In this document: piece after piece, positions 55,321 through 63,973 of the stretch
Numbering within the stretch: position 1 is the stretch's first letter
How the letters are laid out: each line of letters opens with the position of its first letter
Made by a program: the position numbers and the translations under genes
NCBI RefSeq assembly: GCF_900217905.1
Contig: NZ_OBMO01000010.1
Coordinates: forward strand, 1-64,000
Direction of reading: 5' to 3'
Length of the DNA stretch: 64,000 nt
From: Alloalcanivorax xenomutans
GTDB lineage: Bacteria; Pseudomonadota; Gammaproteobacteria; Pseudomonadales; Alcanivoracaceae
The notes under the pieces: model-generated
Databases searched by the model: none
Seen by the model: the letters and a program-made list of their open reading frames with translations, nothing else
Told to the model about the DNA's origin: nothing

Positions 55321-56481
55321 ATGGCGATAACAAAAAGTGTCACCCGTGCTTTTCTTTTGGCAATGCTCCTGATTGGTTTCGGTCAGGCCAGCGCCTCGGA
55401 AACGTTGAGACTAGCACTGGGCTATCCGCCGGGTTCAAAGGCCGACGAGGTCATGCAGAAGTACGCCGAAACGGTAAAACAATATACCGACGGCAGTCTG
55501 TCAGTGAAGGTGTATCCGATGTCATTGTTGAGCGCTGCGGAAATTTCCGACGGTGTGCGTGACGGCATCGCCGATATCGGCGTCATGTACACGGTGTACT
55601 TTCCGGCCATGTACCCTCACACCAATCTCCTCAACGAATCCGCCATGCAACTTCTGTTGCTGGATCCGGAAAAACTGAAAGGCAAGGCGGCCATGGCATT
55701 CGAAGGGGCCATGTCGGAGTTTACTCTGTTCCACTGCCCCGAATGCCTGGAGGAGTATGAGAAACAAAACCAGGTTTATACCGCCAATGCCACCAGTATC
55801 AGCTACGGCCTTCTCTGCACTTCTCCGGTAACCAATGAAAAGCAACTGAAAGGCAAACGAATCCGTGTCGCCGGTTCACACTGGTCGCGCTGGGCCAAGC
55901 ACTTTGGCGCCACTCCAACGTCCCTGACCATCAACGAAACTCTGGAGGGGCTGAGCCAGGGCGTGATCGACTGCAGCATCACTTCCCCGGTGGAATTGAT
56001 CAACCTCGGTCTTGCCGAAGTGGTAACCGATATGACCCTGGCTATTCCCGGCGGGCTCTATGCCGGCGCCAGCGCCGCCGGTTTCAACAAGAACGTGTGG
56101 CAAGGGCTGACCGAAAGTCAACGCCACGCCATACTCCGCGCCGGAGCCTCCACCACCGCGTTGTCTCCCTGGAGCTCGCTGGAGCAGGTTCCACAAGCCT
56201 TGGAACTAGCGGAAAAGGAAGGCATTAAACAGCATGACCCCGACCCCGCTCTGGTTAAGGCGACCCGCGAGTTCGTGGAACAGGATATGAACACCATCGT
56301 CAACTATTACGCCAAAAACCACGGCGTAAAACGCGGCAAGGAAATGCTCGATTCCTTTCACGACGTTCTGGTCCGCTGGGTTGATCTGGTTCAAGACGTC
56401 GACAGCCCCGAGGAACTGGAAAAGCTGTATTGGGACGAGATCTTTTCGAAGGTGGATGTGGCGACCTATGGCATGAAGTAA
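55321..56481 (+). CDS. TRAP transporter DctP-type solute-binding protein (copy 2)
   Basis: A 386-residue paralogue of the preceding protein, collinear over the full length with mostly identical motifs (LALGYPPGSKADEVMQKYAE; LKGKRIRVAGSHWSRW; GMK at the end). Signal peptide about 1-26 (ASA). The cysteines C139, C142 (HCPECLEEYEKQ), C166 and C218 are conserved exactly with copy 1. The pair is a recent-looking tandem duplication with separate ribosome-binding sites, probably one transcript ending at a strong terminator. Possible ligands are organic acids; the divergent pocket residues may give the two copies different substrates. Confidence 0.85.
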   Translation: MAITKSVTRAFLLAMLLIGFGQASASETLRLALGYPPGSKADEVMQKYAETVKQYTDGSLSVKVYPMSLLSAAEISDGVRDGIADIGVMYTVYFPAMYPHTNLLNESAMQLLLLDPEKLKGKAAMAFEGAMSEFTLFHCPECLEEYEKQNQVYTANATSISYGLLCTSPVTNEKQLKGKRIRVAGSHWSRWAKHFGATPTSLTINETLEGLSQGVIDCSITSPVELINLGLAEVVTDMTLAIPGGLYAGASAAGFNKNVWQGLTESQRHAILRAGASTTALSPWSSLEQVPQALELAEKEGIKQHDPDPALVKATREFVEQDMNTIVNYYAKNHGVKRGKEMLDSFHDVLVRWVDLVQDVDSPEELEKLYWDEIFSKVDVATYGMK

Positions 56482-56507
56482 GCCCATTGGCGGCATATGA
56501 AAAGCAG

Positions 56508-56538
56508 AAAAAGGCCGGCATCACAGCCGGCCTTTTTT
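56508..56538. terminator. Bidirectional intrinsic terminator
   Basis: AAAAAGGCCGGC-ATCACA-GCCGGCCTTTTTT: a perfect GGCCGGC stem flanked by A and T runs, so it works on both strands. It ends the TRAP pair on the plus strand and the osmC gene on the minus strand. Confidence 0.9.
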
Positions 56539-56550
56539 TCAACAAAATTA

Positions 56551-57003
56551 CTACTTTTCCGGCCTCACACTCACCGAGGCTTTGAGGGAATTGGCCACGA
56601 AGCAGTTACGGTGGGCGCTTTCGTGGAGGCTGCTCAGCGTCGCCTCATCCACCTCCTCACCTTCAAAAACCACTTTCGGATGCAGCACCACCTCGGTGAT
56701 GGACATACGGCCTTCCGCATTCTTATCCACCACCCCCTGGGGCCGGTCCACATAACTGAGCACCCGCAGTTTCTTCTTGGCGGCGATGGAAAGGAAAGTA
56801 AGCATGTGGCAACTGGACGTGGCGGCGATCACGGCTTCGTCCGGGTTCACCCGGCTATGGCAACCGTAGTAGTCCGGCGATGCCGACGCCTGAACCACCT
56901 CGCCACCGGCGAACGTCCATTCATGATCACGAGGAAAGGTTTCGTACTGGAAATCCGCACCCGGCGGCAAATGCCAGGCAACGCTGGCGGTGTACTCGGT
57001 CAT
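56551..57003 (-). CDS. OsmC/Ohr-family peroxiredoxin-like protein
   Basis: A 150-residue protein of the OsmC/Ohr fold, which reduces organic hydroperoxides with a Cys pair. The two redox cysteines are present: C65 in TSSCHMLTFL and C134 in HRNCFVANSL. The NPDEAVIAATSSC context is closer to the YhfA/OsmC-like branch than to Ohr proper. It would fit defence against lipid peroxides in a hydrocarbon degrader (inference). The ATG at 57003 has GGGAGGAG upstream. Confidence 0.85.
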   Translation of the reverse strand: MTEYTASVAWHLPPGADFQYETFPRDHEWTFAGGEVVQASASPDYYGCHSRVNPDEAVIAATSSCHMLTFLSIAAKKKLRVLSYVDRPQGVVDKNAEGRMSITEVVLHPKVVFEGEEVDEATLSSLHESAHRNCFVANSLKASVSVRPEK

Positions 57004-57104
57004 GGTCACTCCTCCCTTTGGCCCTCTGAACAAGCTCCAGTTTAACCATGCCCCCGGTCGAGGTTCCTGGCAAGTGATCAAGATCAATGCCGGCCGCGAA
57101 AACG

Positions 57105-57956
57105 TTACCCCAGGCTCTCATCCTGTAGCCCTTCGGCCACCGCCCGTGCCACCCGGCGGCTGTAGAGCAGGGCGCAATGGCCGAGGTAGGGCACATGCAC
57201 GGAGCGTTCAGCTCCGTCCAGCAAGGCACTTGAGGCCGGCAGGATAAAGTTGTCCATGGTGGAGTAAATCACCTGGTAGCGGGCCCCGCCGGGGCAAGCT
57301 CCGCCTTCTTCCAGCTCCTTGATGAAAGGACTGTCATAACGCATCTGAGCAGCAGCGCCACGGGGTGCGAACAGTGCCGAGATACGCGATCCGCGATGGG
57401 GACTGCCCAAGGTGATGACCCGATCCACCTTACCGGCCAACCCCAGATTTTTGAGCGCATAGCGGGCCAGGGGGCCGCCCATGGAATGGCATACCAGATC
57501 GGCTTTCTCCGCCCCGGTCAGGGCCAGGATGCGGTTTACATGATCCGCCACTTGTTGGGCCAGTTTGCGCGCGTTGATGTGGGGTGGGGTATAACTCACC
57601 GAATACACATTGGCCCAGCCGCGACGGCGCAACCACCATTGCAGCCAGAGAAAATTGGTGCTGTTGCCACCGTACCCATGGACCAGAATGATCGGTTTTT
57701 GCCCTTGCTGACGGGAGCGCTGCGGCGACGCGTCCTGGACCAGCCGCAATGGATAGCTGAGCACCAGCACCGTCAGACTGATGGCCTCCCGCGCCACCGC
57801 CAGTAAAGCGGGCAGGGGGCGCAATGCTGTTTCCCGATCCGCTGGCGTGGGGGAGGGGAAAGCACGCCGGTCATAGTACCAAAGCAGATAGAACACCAGG
57901 GTCAGAGCGCCGGGGATAAGCATCAACACCAGCAACAAGCAGAAAATCCAGGACAT
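57105..57956 (-). CDS. Membrane-anchored alpha/beta hydrolase (triacylglycerol lipase-like)
   Basis: A 283-residue hydrolase with one N-terminal membrane helix (about 3-27) and perhaps a second hydrophobic stretch (50-70). The oxyanion-hole segment is ILVHGYGGNSTNFLWLQ; the nucleophile elbow is VCHSMGG with S158 (C-H-S-M-G rather than G-H-S-x-G). Asp in STMDNFILP and His in YLGHCALLYS complete a likely triad. This matches bacterial lipases of the LipA/EstA type. The ATG at 57956 has AAAGGAGAGG upstream. Divergent from HMG-CoA lyase. Substrate not known; an ester lipid is likely. Confidence 0.8.
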   Translation of the reverse strand: MSWIFCLLLVLMLIPGALTLVFYLLWYYDRRAFPSPTPADRETALRPLPALLAVAREAISLTVLVLSYPLRLVQDASPQRSRQQGQKPIILVHGYGGNSTNFLWLQWWLRRRGWANVYSVSYTPPHINARKLAQQVADHVNRILALTGAEKADLVCHSMGGPLARYALKNLGLAGKVDRVITLGSPHRGSRISALFAPRGAAAQMRYDSPFIKELEEGGACPGGARYQVIYSTMDNFILPASSALLDGAERSVHVPYLGHCALLYSRRVARAVAEGLQDESLG

Positions 57957-58142
57957 ACGGGCCTCTCCTTTCGTTCCCGGCACCCCCGGTACCGGATCCA
58001 TTCCGGCAAACTACGCGCCCCCGGCGCCCGGCTCAACGCGATACTGGCACCGGCGTACCGCCGGCGGTCATTGACATGACCGCGGCGGGGATGTCATGGC
58101 AAACTGGCTGACCTTTTCGGGAAGAGCACGAACGAGAACAAT

Positions 58143-59066
58143 ATGAGCGACACCGTCATAGTCAACGAAGTGGGCCTGCGTGATGGCCTGCAAAATCAGC
58201 CCGTCACCGTGGACACCGACACCAAGGCGCGCCTGGCCCGCCTGCTGGTGGACGCCGGTGTCCGCTATCTTGAGCCGGTCAGCTTCGTCAGCCCGAAAGC
58301 GATCCCGCAGATGGCCGACGCCGCCGCGCTGACGCCCCGGTTACCGGCCGACGAAGGGCTGCACTACACCGCTCTGGTGCCCAATCTGAAGGGTTATCAG
58401 CTGGCCCGGGATGCCGGTTACCGCACCGTGGCACTGGTCCTGTCCACCACCGACACCTTCAACCAGCGCAACCTGAACATGAGCCTGGAGCAGGCCGCCG
58501 CCAGTTGCGAGAGCATCATCGCCGCCGCCCGTGAAGACGGCGTGGCCACCCGGACCTACATTTCCGGCGCTTTCGCTTGCCCTTACGACGGTCCGGTGCC
58601 GGTCAGCCTGCCGCAACAGCTGACCGGGCGCATGTTCGCCGCCGGCAGTGATGAGGTCGCCATCGCCGACACCATCGGCGCCGGCAACCCGAAACAGATG
58701 AAGGACATCATGACGCCGCTGATCCGTGAATACGGAGCCGACAAGTTCTTTGTCCATCTGCATGACACCCGCGGGCTGGCCGCGGCCATGGCCTGGGAGG
58801 CAGCGGACCTGGGCGTGCGCCGCTTCGACGCCTCCGTGGGCGGTCTCGGCGGCTGTCCGTTCGCGCCCGGCGCCACCGGCAACATGGCCACCGAGGATCT
58901 GGTCTATCTGCTGGAAAGCTGCGGCCTGAAAACCGGTATCGATATCCAGGGTCTGCGTGAAGTGGTGACACTGGCGGCGGAAGCGACCCAGCGGCCGCTG
59001 GGCGGACGGATTCTGGAATGGATGGCGTCCCAGGAGAAGCGCGGCAAAACCCCCTGCCTTTGGTAA
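58143..59066 (+). CDS. Hydroxymethylglutaryl-CoA lyase
   Basis: A 307-residue TIM-barrel lyase that splits HMG-CoA to acetyl-CoA and acetoacetate in leucine and isovalerate breakdown. The start has EVGLRDGLQNQ with catalytic R13-D14. The metal ligands H205 and H207 lie in FFVHLHDTRG, and the diagnostic loop SVGGLGGCPFAPGATGNMATED has C238. The other liu genes are not in this window. It may equally be the last step of a citronellol- or acyclic-isoprenoid-type path. The ATG has a weak site upstream (GAGCACGAACGAGAA). Confidence 0.92.
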   Translation: MSDTVIVNEVGLRDGLQNQPVTVDTDTKARLARLLVDAGVRYLEPVSFVSPKAIPQMADAAALTPRLPADEGLHYTALVPNLKGYQLARDAGYRTVALVLSTTDTFNQRNLNMSLEQAAASCESIIAAAREDGVATRTYISGAFACPYDGPVPVSLPQQLTGRMFAAGSDEVAIADTIGAGNPKQMKDIMTPLIREYGADKFFVHLHDTRGLAAAMAWEAADLGVRRFDASVGGLGGCPFAPGATGNMATEDLVYLLESCGLKTGIDIQGLREVVTLAAEATQRPLGGRILEWMASQEKRGKTPCLW

Positions 59067-59079
59067 AATTCCTGGAAAA

Positions 59080-59127
59080 TGAGGCCAATATCCGCAAATT
59101 TCATTAAAAATGCGGGCATTGGCCTCA
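59080..59127 (-). terminator. Hairpin terminator behind yggT
   Basis: Two 17-base arms (59080-59096 and 59111-59127) pair with two mismatches around a 14-base loop. On the minus strand the stem is followed by TTTTCC, 17 bases past the yggT stop. It also lies 14 bases past the convergent HMG-CoA lyase stop. Confidence 0.65.
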
Positions 59128-59143
59128 AAAAGGAACGATCCCG

Positions 59144-59692
59144 CTAATGCAGCTGAAACAGAATCTTCAGCAACTGCACCCCAAGCAACACGATCAGCGG
59201 ACTTAAATCCAGGCCTCCCATATCCGGCAGCAAGCGACGGGCCGGCGCCATGATCGGCTCGGTGATCTGTACGATCACCCGTACCATCGGGTTATACGGA
59301 TCCGGGGCGATCCAGCTCAGGATCACCCGGATCAGCACCATCCAGAATACGTAGTTGAGGATCAGCGACGCCAGCTCACGCAAGGTGTAGATCAATAACT
59401 GGGGCCCCAGACCGGAAGGCAGGGAGCCGTAATGGATGGCGCTAAGCACCAACACCTTGGCGATGATCAGAATCACCACCAACACCAGCGAGGCAATGTC
59501 CAGACCGCGCCAACCCGGGATGATCCGACGCAACGGCGCCAGCAGGGGGTTGGTGGCGCGCAGTACGAACTGGGAAATCGGGTTGTAGAAGTCGGCCCGG
59601 GCCAGCTGCAGTACAAAGCGGGTCAGAACGATGAAAATATAAATGCTGAACGCCACATTGATCAGGAAGATCGCGGCACCCTGGGGGTTCAT
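59144..59692 (-). CDS. yggT: YggT family integral membrane protein
   Basis: A 182-residue protein with four hydrophobic helices made of two similar YggT repeats: ADFYNPISQFVLRATNPLLAPLRRIIPGWRGLDIASLV and PDPYNPMVRVIVQITEPIMAPARRLLPDMGGLDLSPLI. The family occurs next to proC and yggS in many proteobacteria, as here, and has been linked to cell division and envelope shape in other bacteria; the mechanism is not clear. The ATG at 59692 has GGAGAG upstream. It is separated from proC by 376 bases filled mainly with a tandem repeat. Confidence 0.9.
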   Translation of the reverse strand: MNPQGAAIFLINVAFSIYIFIVLTRFVLQLARADFYNPISQFVLRATNPLLAPLRRIIPGWRGLDIASLVLVVILIIAKVLVLSAIHYGSLPSGLGPQLLIYTLRELASLILNYVFWMVLIRVILSWIAPDPYNPMVRVIVQITEPIMAPARRLLPDMGGLDLSPLIVLLGVQLLKILFQLH

Positions 59693-60068
59693 AGGCTCTC
59701 CGGCGGTGTCATTTGGCGAAAGAGTATTGGGGCAAATCGGCGTGAATTCAAACCGGATCGATGGGGGAGGTGATTGGAAGGAGCCGGCACCCTGGGATCG
59801 GGGGTGCCTCATCGTTGCAGGAAATTTCCACGGAGGAATCTACACAAGGCCGTGCCCGCCATCCATGGCGTGGCGCCGTGCCGGTCGGAAAGCCCGGCCT
59901 GGCCATCCATGGCCAGTCGTAAATCACGCTGCGAAGCATGCTTCGGCGGAGGAGCCTACACAGGCCGTGCCCGCCATCCATGGCGTGGCGCCGTGCTGGT
60001 CGGAAAGCCCGGCCTGGCCATCCATGGCCAGTCGTAAATCACGCTGCGAAGCATGCTTCGGTCGTGAT
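59693..60068. other. 376-base gap between yggT and proC, mostly repeat
   Basis: About 140 unique bases near yggT show no gene, and the remaining 230 bases are two tandem repeat units. The yggT promoter must lie in the unique part; I could not place its boxes with confidence. Confidence 0.5.
59831..60061. repeat. Two tandem copies of a 115/116-bp palindrome-rich repeat
   Basis: Unit 1 (59831-59946) and unit 2 (59947-60061) differ by about three substitutions and one single-base indel. Each unit contains three palindromes: CGCCAT-CC-ATGGCG, CTGGCCAT-CC-ATGGCCAG and CGAAGCATGCTTCG. It resembles an extragenic palindromic (BIME-like) element. A related stem, with the same CCATGG core, occurs at the right edge behind pilU. 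Confidence 0.8.
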
Positions 60069-60072
60069 TTAC
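60034..60072. repeat. Hairpin over the proC stop codon
   Basis: GTAAATCACG (60034-60043) and CGTGATTTAC (60063-60072) pair around the 14-base palindrome CGAAGCATGCTTCG. The proC stop codon (60069-60071) is inside the right arm, so the last codon and stop of proC are part of the repeat. On the minus strand the structure begins at the stop codon and may end or protect the proC mRNA. Confidence 0.65.
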
Positions 60073-60881
60073 CCAGCCAGTTCTTCGGAGCGTTCGCGGG
60101 CGGCGGCGACGGCGGCCTGGACGTGTTCGCGGAAGCCGGCTTCCTCGAAGACTTCCAGGGCGGCGGCGGTGGTGCCGCCGGGGCTGGTGACACGCTGGCG
60201 CAGCACATCCGGGCCCGCCTCGCTGGTGATCGCCAGTTGCGAGGCACCCCAGGCGGTCTGCAGCACCAACTGACGGGCGGTGGCGGCGTCCAGGCCCTGG
60301 GCCTTGGCGGCGTCGATCAGCGCTTCCATGAGCAGGAAGAAATAGGCCGGACCAGAGCCGGAAACGGCGGTCACCGCATCCAGCGACTGCTCATTATCGA
60401 ACCAGAACGTCAGACCCACCGCCCCCAATACCTGGGCGGCCAGGGCTTTCTGGCTGTCATCCACGCCCTCGGCGGCGTACAGGCCGGTGGCGCCGGCCTG
60501 CACCAGCGCCGGTGTATTCGGCATGCAGCGCACGATGGGCACGTCCTCGCCGAGCCAGGCACGCAGGTTGGCCACGGTGACACCCGCGGCGATGGAAATC
60601 ACCAATGGCCGCCGCTCCGCCACCACGGAACGCAAATCAGCGCATACCGACGCCATCATCTGCGGCTTCACCGACAGCACCAGGGCATCCACCCGCTGGG
60701 CCACTTCCAGGTTATCCGTGGCCACGTGGACGCGATGTTGCTGGGACACTTCGTCGAGGCGATCCCGGGAGGGGTCGCTCATCCAAATACGGGCGGGGCG
60801 AATGCCCTTGGCGATCATGCCTCCGGCCAGGCTGGTGGCCATGTTGCCGGCGCCGATGAATCCGATTAGCTGTTGTGCCAT
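60069..60881 (-). CDS. proC: Pyrroline-5-carboxylate reductase
   Basis: A 270-residue NAD(P)H enzyme for the last step of proline synthesis. Rossmann motif IGFIGAGNMATSLAGGM (6-22), VLSVKPQMM, the RCMPNTPALVQAGATGLYA segment, and the C-terminal dimer domain with VTAVSGSGPAYFFLLMEALIDAA and TSPGGTTAAAL (PROSITE region). The ATG at 60881 has GGAAGGAA upstream. It is co-transcribed with yggS, 32 bases upstream, and ends inside the palindromic repeat. Confidence 0.95.
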   Translation of the reverse strand: MAQQLIGFIGAGNMATSLAGGMIAKGIRPARIWMSDPSRDRLDEVSQQHRVHVATDNLEVAQRVDALVLSVKPQMMASVCADLRSVVAERRPLVISIAAGVTVANLRAWLGEDVPIVRCMPNTPALVQAGATGLYAAEGVDDSQKALAAQVLGAVGLTFWFDNEQSLDAVTAVSGSGPAYFFLLMEALIDAAKAQGLDAATARQLVLQTAWGASQLAITSEAGPDVLRQRVTSPGGTTAAALEVFEEAGFREHVQAAVAAARERSEELAG

Positions 60882-60913
60882 GCGTTCCTTCCCATGTTCA
60901 GTTCCCGCCGTGG

Positions 60914-61618
60914 TCATACCGCGGGGTTACTCGCCTTGGGCGGGCGCGGACCGAACAGGGCGGTGCCCAGGCGCACGATGGTGGCGCCTTCATCGATCGC
61001 CACCAGATAGTCCGCGCTCATGCCCATGGAAAGCGTATCAAGGGCCGGCATTGTATTGCGCAATTGTGACAGTGTCATGGCGAGTCGACGAAAGGCTTCC
61101 CGGCCGCCATCGGCGGCGTCCGCCCGGGGAATCGCCATCAGACCGCGCAAACGCAAGCGCGGCCATTGCTGGAAGCGGGCGGCGAGGGCAGGGACGTCCG
61201 CCAGCGCCACACCGCTTTTGCTGTCTTCCGCATCCACGTTCACTTGAATGCAAACATTCAATGGTGCCAGCCCTTCGGGACGCTGGGCATTCAGACGCTC
61301 GGCGATCCTGGCCCGGTCCACGGAGTGCACCCAGTGGAAATGGGCGGCGATGTCCCGGGTCTTGTTGGACTGGATCGGGCCGATGAAATGCCAGGTCAGG
61401 TCCCGATCCGCCAGCGCCCGGATCTTGTCCAGCGCTTCCTGTAGATAGTTCTCGCCAAAGTCGCACTGGCCCTGATCCGCCAGCGCGGCCACCTCCCCGG
61501 CCGATCGCGTCTTGCTGACCGCCAGCAGAGTCACCTGCGCGGGCTCCCTGCCGGATCGGCGACAAGCGTCGTCAATTCGTGCGCGAATCGAGGTATATGG
61601 TGTTTCACTGTGCTTCAT
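60914..61618 (-). CDS. yggS: YggS/PLPBP pyridoxal-phosphate homeostasis protein
   Basis: A 234-residue single-domain PLP-binding barrel with no known catalysis. The PLP lysine is K36 in LLAVSKTRSA; FGENYLQEALDKI, WHFIGPIQSNK and SMGMSADYLVAI are the other family signatures that bind the cofactor. It maintains PLP and amino acid balance. The upstream partner in transcription is proC, which follows it; on the other side it is divergent from pilT, the conserved Pseudomonas order. Confidence 0.95.
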   Translation of the reverse strand: MKHSETPYTSIRARIDDACRRSGREPAQVTLLAVSKTRSAGEVAALADQGQCDFGENYLQEALDKIRALADRDLTWHFIGPIQSNKTRDIAAHFHWVHSVDRARIAERLNAQRPEGLAPLNVCIQVNVDAEDSKSGVALADVPALAARFQQWPRLRLRGLMAIPRADAADGGREAFRRLAMTLSQLRNTMPALDTLSMGMSADYLVAIDEGATIVRLGTALFGPRPPKASNPAV

Positions 61619-61736
61619 GATTGAACGGTGGGCATCCAGGGGTTAGTTTATGACTGATACTTTTTACTGAGTGTTCCGGTCATCGGGTTTTCGGGGGTCG
61701 ACCGGAACGAATCACACAACACTATATAAGCAACCC

Positions 61737-62771
61737 ATGGATATCACCGAATTGCTCGCCTTCAGCGCCAAGAACGGCGCTTCGGATTTGCACCTGTCCG
61801 CCGGTCTGCCGCCGATGATTCGCGTGGACGGCGACGTGCGCCGCATCAATCTGCCGCCCATGGAGCACAAGGAAGTGCACTCGCTGATCTACGAGATCAT
61901 GAACGACAAGCAGCGCAAGGACTACGAGGAGTTCCTGGAAACCGACTTCTCCTTCGATGTGCCCAGCGTGGCGCGTTTCCGGGTCAACGCCTTCAATCAG
62001 AACCGGGGCGCCGGCGCCGTCTTCCGGACCATTCCCTCCAAGGTGCTGAGCATGGAGGAACTGGGCATGGGCAAGGTATTCCAGAACATCGCCTCGTTGC
62101 CACGGGGCATCGTGTTGGTCACCGGCCCCACCGGCTCCGGTAAGTCCACCACCCTGGCGGCGATGATGGACTACATCAATAACACCCGCTACGAACACAT
62201 CCTCACCATCGAGGACCCGATTGAATTCGTCCATGAATCAAAGAAATGTCTGGTCAACCAGCGGGAAGTGCATCGGGATACCCACGGCTTCGCCGAAGCC
62301 CTGCGCTCGGCACTGCGGGAGGACCCGGACATCATCCTGGTGGGGGAGATGCGGGATCTGGAGACCATCCGGCTGGCACTGACCGCCGCCGAAACCGGTC
62401 ACCTGGTGTTCGGCACCCTGCACACCACCAGCGCCGCCAAGACCATCGACCGGGTGGTGGACGTGTTCCCCGCCGAGGAGAAGGCCATGGTCCGCTCCAT
62501 GCTTTCCGAATCCCTGCAAGCGGTGGTGTCGCAAACGCTGATGAAGAAAAACGGCGGCGGCCGGGTGGCGGCCCACGAGATCATGATCGGCACCCCGGCG
62601 ATTCGAAACCTGATTCGCGAGGACAAGGTGGCGCAGATGTATTCGGCGATCCAGACCGGCGCCTCGGTGGGCATGCAGACTCTGGATCAATGCCTGCAAG
62701 GGCTGGTGCAGCGCGGACTGGTATCCCGCGAAGTGGCCCGGGAAAAAGCCAAGAACCCGGACTCAATCTGA
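61737..62771 (+). CDS. pilT: Type IV pilus retraction ATPase PilT
   Basis: A 344-residue hexameric ATPase that drives pilus retraction, twitching and DNA uptake. N-terminal PAS-like domain (1-95, SAKNGASDLHLSAGLPPMIRVDG), Walker A GPTGSGKST (about 130-138), Asp box/Walker B IILVGEMRDLETIRLAL, His box TGHLVFGTLHTTSAAKTIDRVVDVF. The length equals P. aeruginosa PilT (344). The ATG at 61737 matches family starts (MDITELLAFS); the leader has a weak Shine-Dalgarno (ATAAG). Confidence 0.97.
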   Translation: MDITELLAFSAKNGASDLHLSAGLPPMIRVDGDVRRINLPPMEHKEVHSLIYEIMNDKQRKDYEEFLETDFSFDVPSVARFRVNAFNQNRGAGAVFRTIPSKVLSMEELGMGKVFQNIASLPRGIVLVTGPTGSGKSTTLAAMMDYINNTRYEHILTIEDPIEFVHESKKCLVNQREVHRDTHGFAEALRSALREDPDIILVGEMRDLETIRLALTAAETGHLVFGTLHTTSAAKTIDRVVDVFPAEEKAMVRSMLSESLQAVVSQTLMKKNGGGRVAAHEIMIGTPAIRNLIREDKVAQMYSAIQTGASVGMQTLDQCLQGLVQRGLVSREVAREKAKNPDSI

Positions 62772-62789
62772 ACGCAGCGGTGAGCGCCC

Positions 62790-63911
62790 ATGGAATTCGA
62801 AGATCTGCTCAAACTGATGGTGCAAAAAGGCGGCTCGGACTTGTTCATCACCGCCGGTGTTCCACCAAGTATGAAAGTCCACGGCAAGGTGGTGCCGGTT
62901 ACCCGTAACGCCCTGACCCCGGACATGACCCGGGATCTGGTGTTCGGTGTGATGTCGGAAAAGCAGCGCAAGGAGTTCGTCGACCAGCACGAATGCAATT
63001 TCGCGCTATCCTCGCGGGGCATTGGCCGCTTCCGTGTGTCCGCTTTTTACCAGCGCAATCTGGTGGGCATGGTGTTGCGGCGCATCGAGACCAAGATACC
63101 CGACGCCGACGAACTGCGGCTGCCGCCGATCATCAAGGACCTGGCGATGACCAAGCGCGGCCTGGTGATCTTCGTCGGCGCCACCGGCACCGGGAAATCC
63201 ACCTCCCTGGCGTCAATGATCGGCCACCGTAATCGCAACTCCAAAGGCCATATCATCTCCATTGAGGATCCGATCGAATTCATCCACCAGCATCAGGGCT
63301 GCATTGTCACGCAACGGGAAGTAGGCCTGGATACGGACAGTTTCGAGATCGCCCTCAAGAACACGCTGCGACAGGCACCGGATGTGATTCTGATCGGTGA
63401 GATCCGCAGCCGCGAAGTGATGGATTACGCCATTGCCTTCGCCGAAACCGGCCATCTGTGTCTGGCCACCCTGCATGCCAACAACGCCAACCAGGCGCTG
63501 GACCGGATCATTCACTTTTTCCCCGCCGACCGTCACCGGCAGTTATGGATGGACCTCTCCCTGAACCTGCGCGGCATTGTCGCCCAGCAACTGATCCCGA
63601 CGCCGGACGGCAAGGGCCGCCGCGCCGCCATCGAAGTGCTGCTGAACACGCCACTGGTGGCGGACCATATCCGTAAAGGCGAAGTGCATTTGCTCAAGGC
63701 GCTGATGGGCAAATCCCGGGAGCAGGGCATGCAGACTTTCGATCAGGCCCTCTATGATCTTTATGATGCCGGCGAAATCACTTACGAGGACGCGATTGCC
63801 CACGCCGACTCCCCCAACGATCTGCGCCTGATGATCAAGCTCGCCAACGAAACCGACGCCTCCAGCCTGGACCACGCCACCCGTGGCCTGAGCATCGAGG
63901 ACTCGGACTGA
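62790..63911 (+). CDS. pilU: PilT-dependent accessory retraction ATPase PilU
   Basis: A 373-residue PilT paralogue. Walker A GATGTGKST, Walker B ILIGEIRSREVMDYAI and His box TGHLCLATLHANNANQALDRIIHFFP are intact. The C-terminus (about 340-373) is longer than in PilT and ends TRGLSIEDSD, as in other PilU. It stacks with PilT to raise retraction force. It starts 18 bases after the pilT stop, so the two form an operon, closed by an intrinsic terminator. Confidence 0.95.
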   Translation: MEFEDLLKLMVQKGGSDLFITAGVPPSMKVHGKVVPVTRNALTPDMTRDLVFGVMSEKQRKEFVDQHECNFALSSRGIGRFRVSAFYQRNLVGMVLRRIETKIPDADELRLPPIIKDLAMTKRGLVIFVGATGTGKSTSLASMIGHRNRNSKGHIISIEDPIEFIHQHQGCIVTQREVGLDTDSFEIALKNTLRQAPDVILIGEIRSREVMDYAIAFAETGHLCLATLHANNANQALDRIIHFFPADRHRQLWMDLSLNLRGIVAQQLIPTPDGKGRRAAIEVLLNTPLVADHIRKGEVHLLKALMGKSREQGMQTFDQALYDLYDAGEITYEDAIAHADSPNDLRLMIKLANETDASSLDHATRGLSIEDSD

Positions 63912-63924
63912 TTTTTCCTGCCTC

Positions 63925-63950
63925 GGCGGTCTCGAAGACCGCCTTTTTTT
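63925..63950 (+). terminator. Intrinsic terminator of pilTU
   Basis: GGCGGTCT-CGA-AGACCGCC is a perfect 8-bp stem followed by seven T, 14 bases after the pilU stop. A textbook rho-independent terminator. Confidence 0.92.
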
Positions 63951-63951
63951 A

Positions 63952-63973
63952 TGGCCGCCGTCCATGGCGGCCA
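63952..63973. repeat. Palindrome related to the proC-side repeat
   Basis: TGGCCGCC-GTCCAT-GGCGGCCA has perfect 8-bp arms with a TCCATGG centre like the CCATCCATGG stems of the repeat at 59831-60061. It begins directly after the pilTU terminator and may be the edge of another copy that continues past the window. Confidence 0.55.

Noticed and set aside
59831-60061. Possible CRISPR array
   Set aside because: Only two units, each 115/116 bases and contiguous, with no short direct repeats separated by unique spacers and no cas genes.
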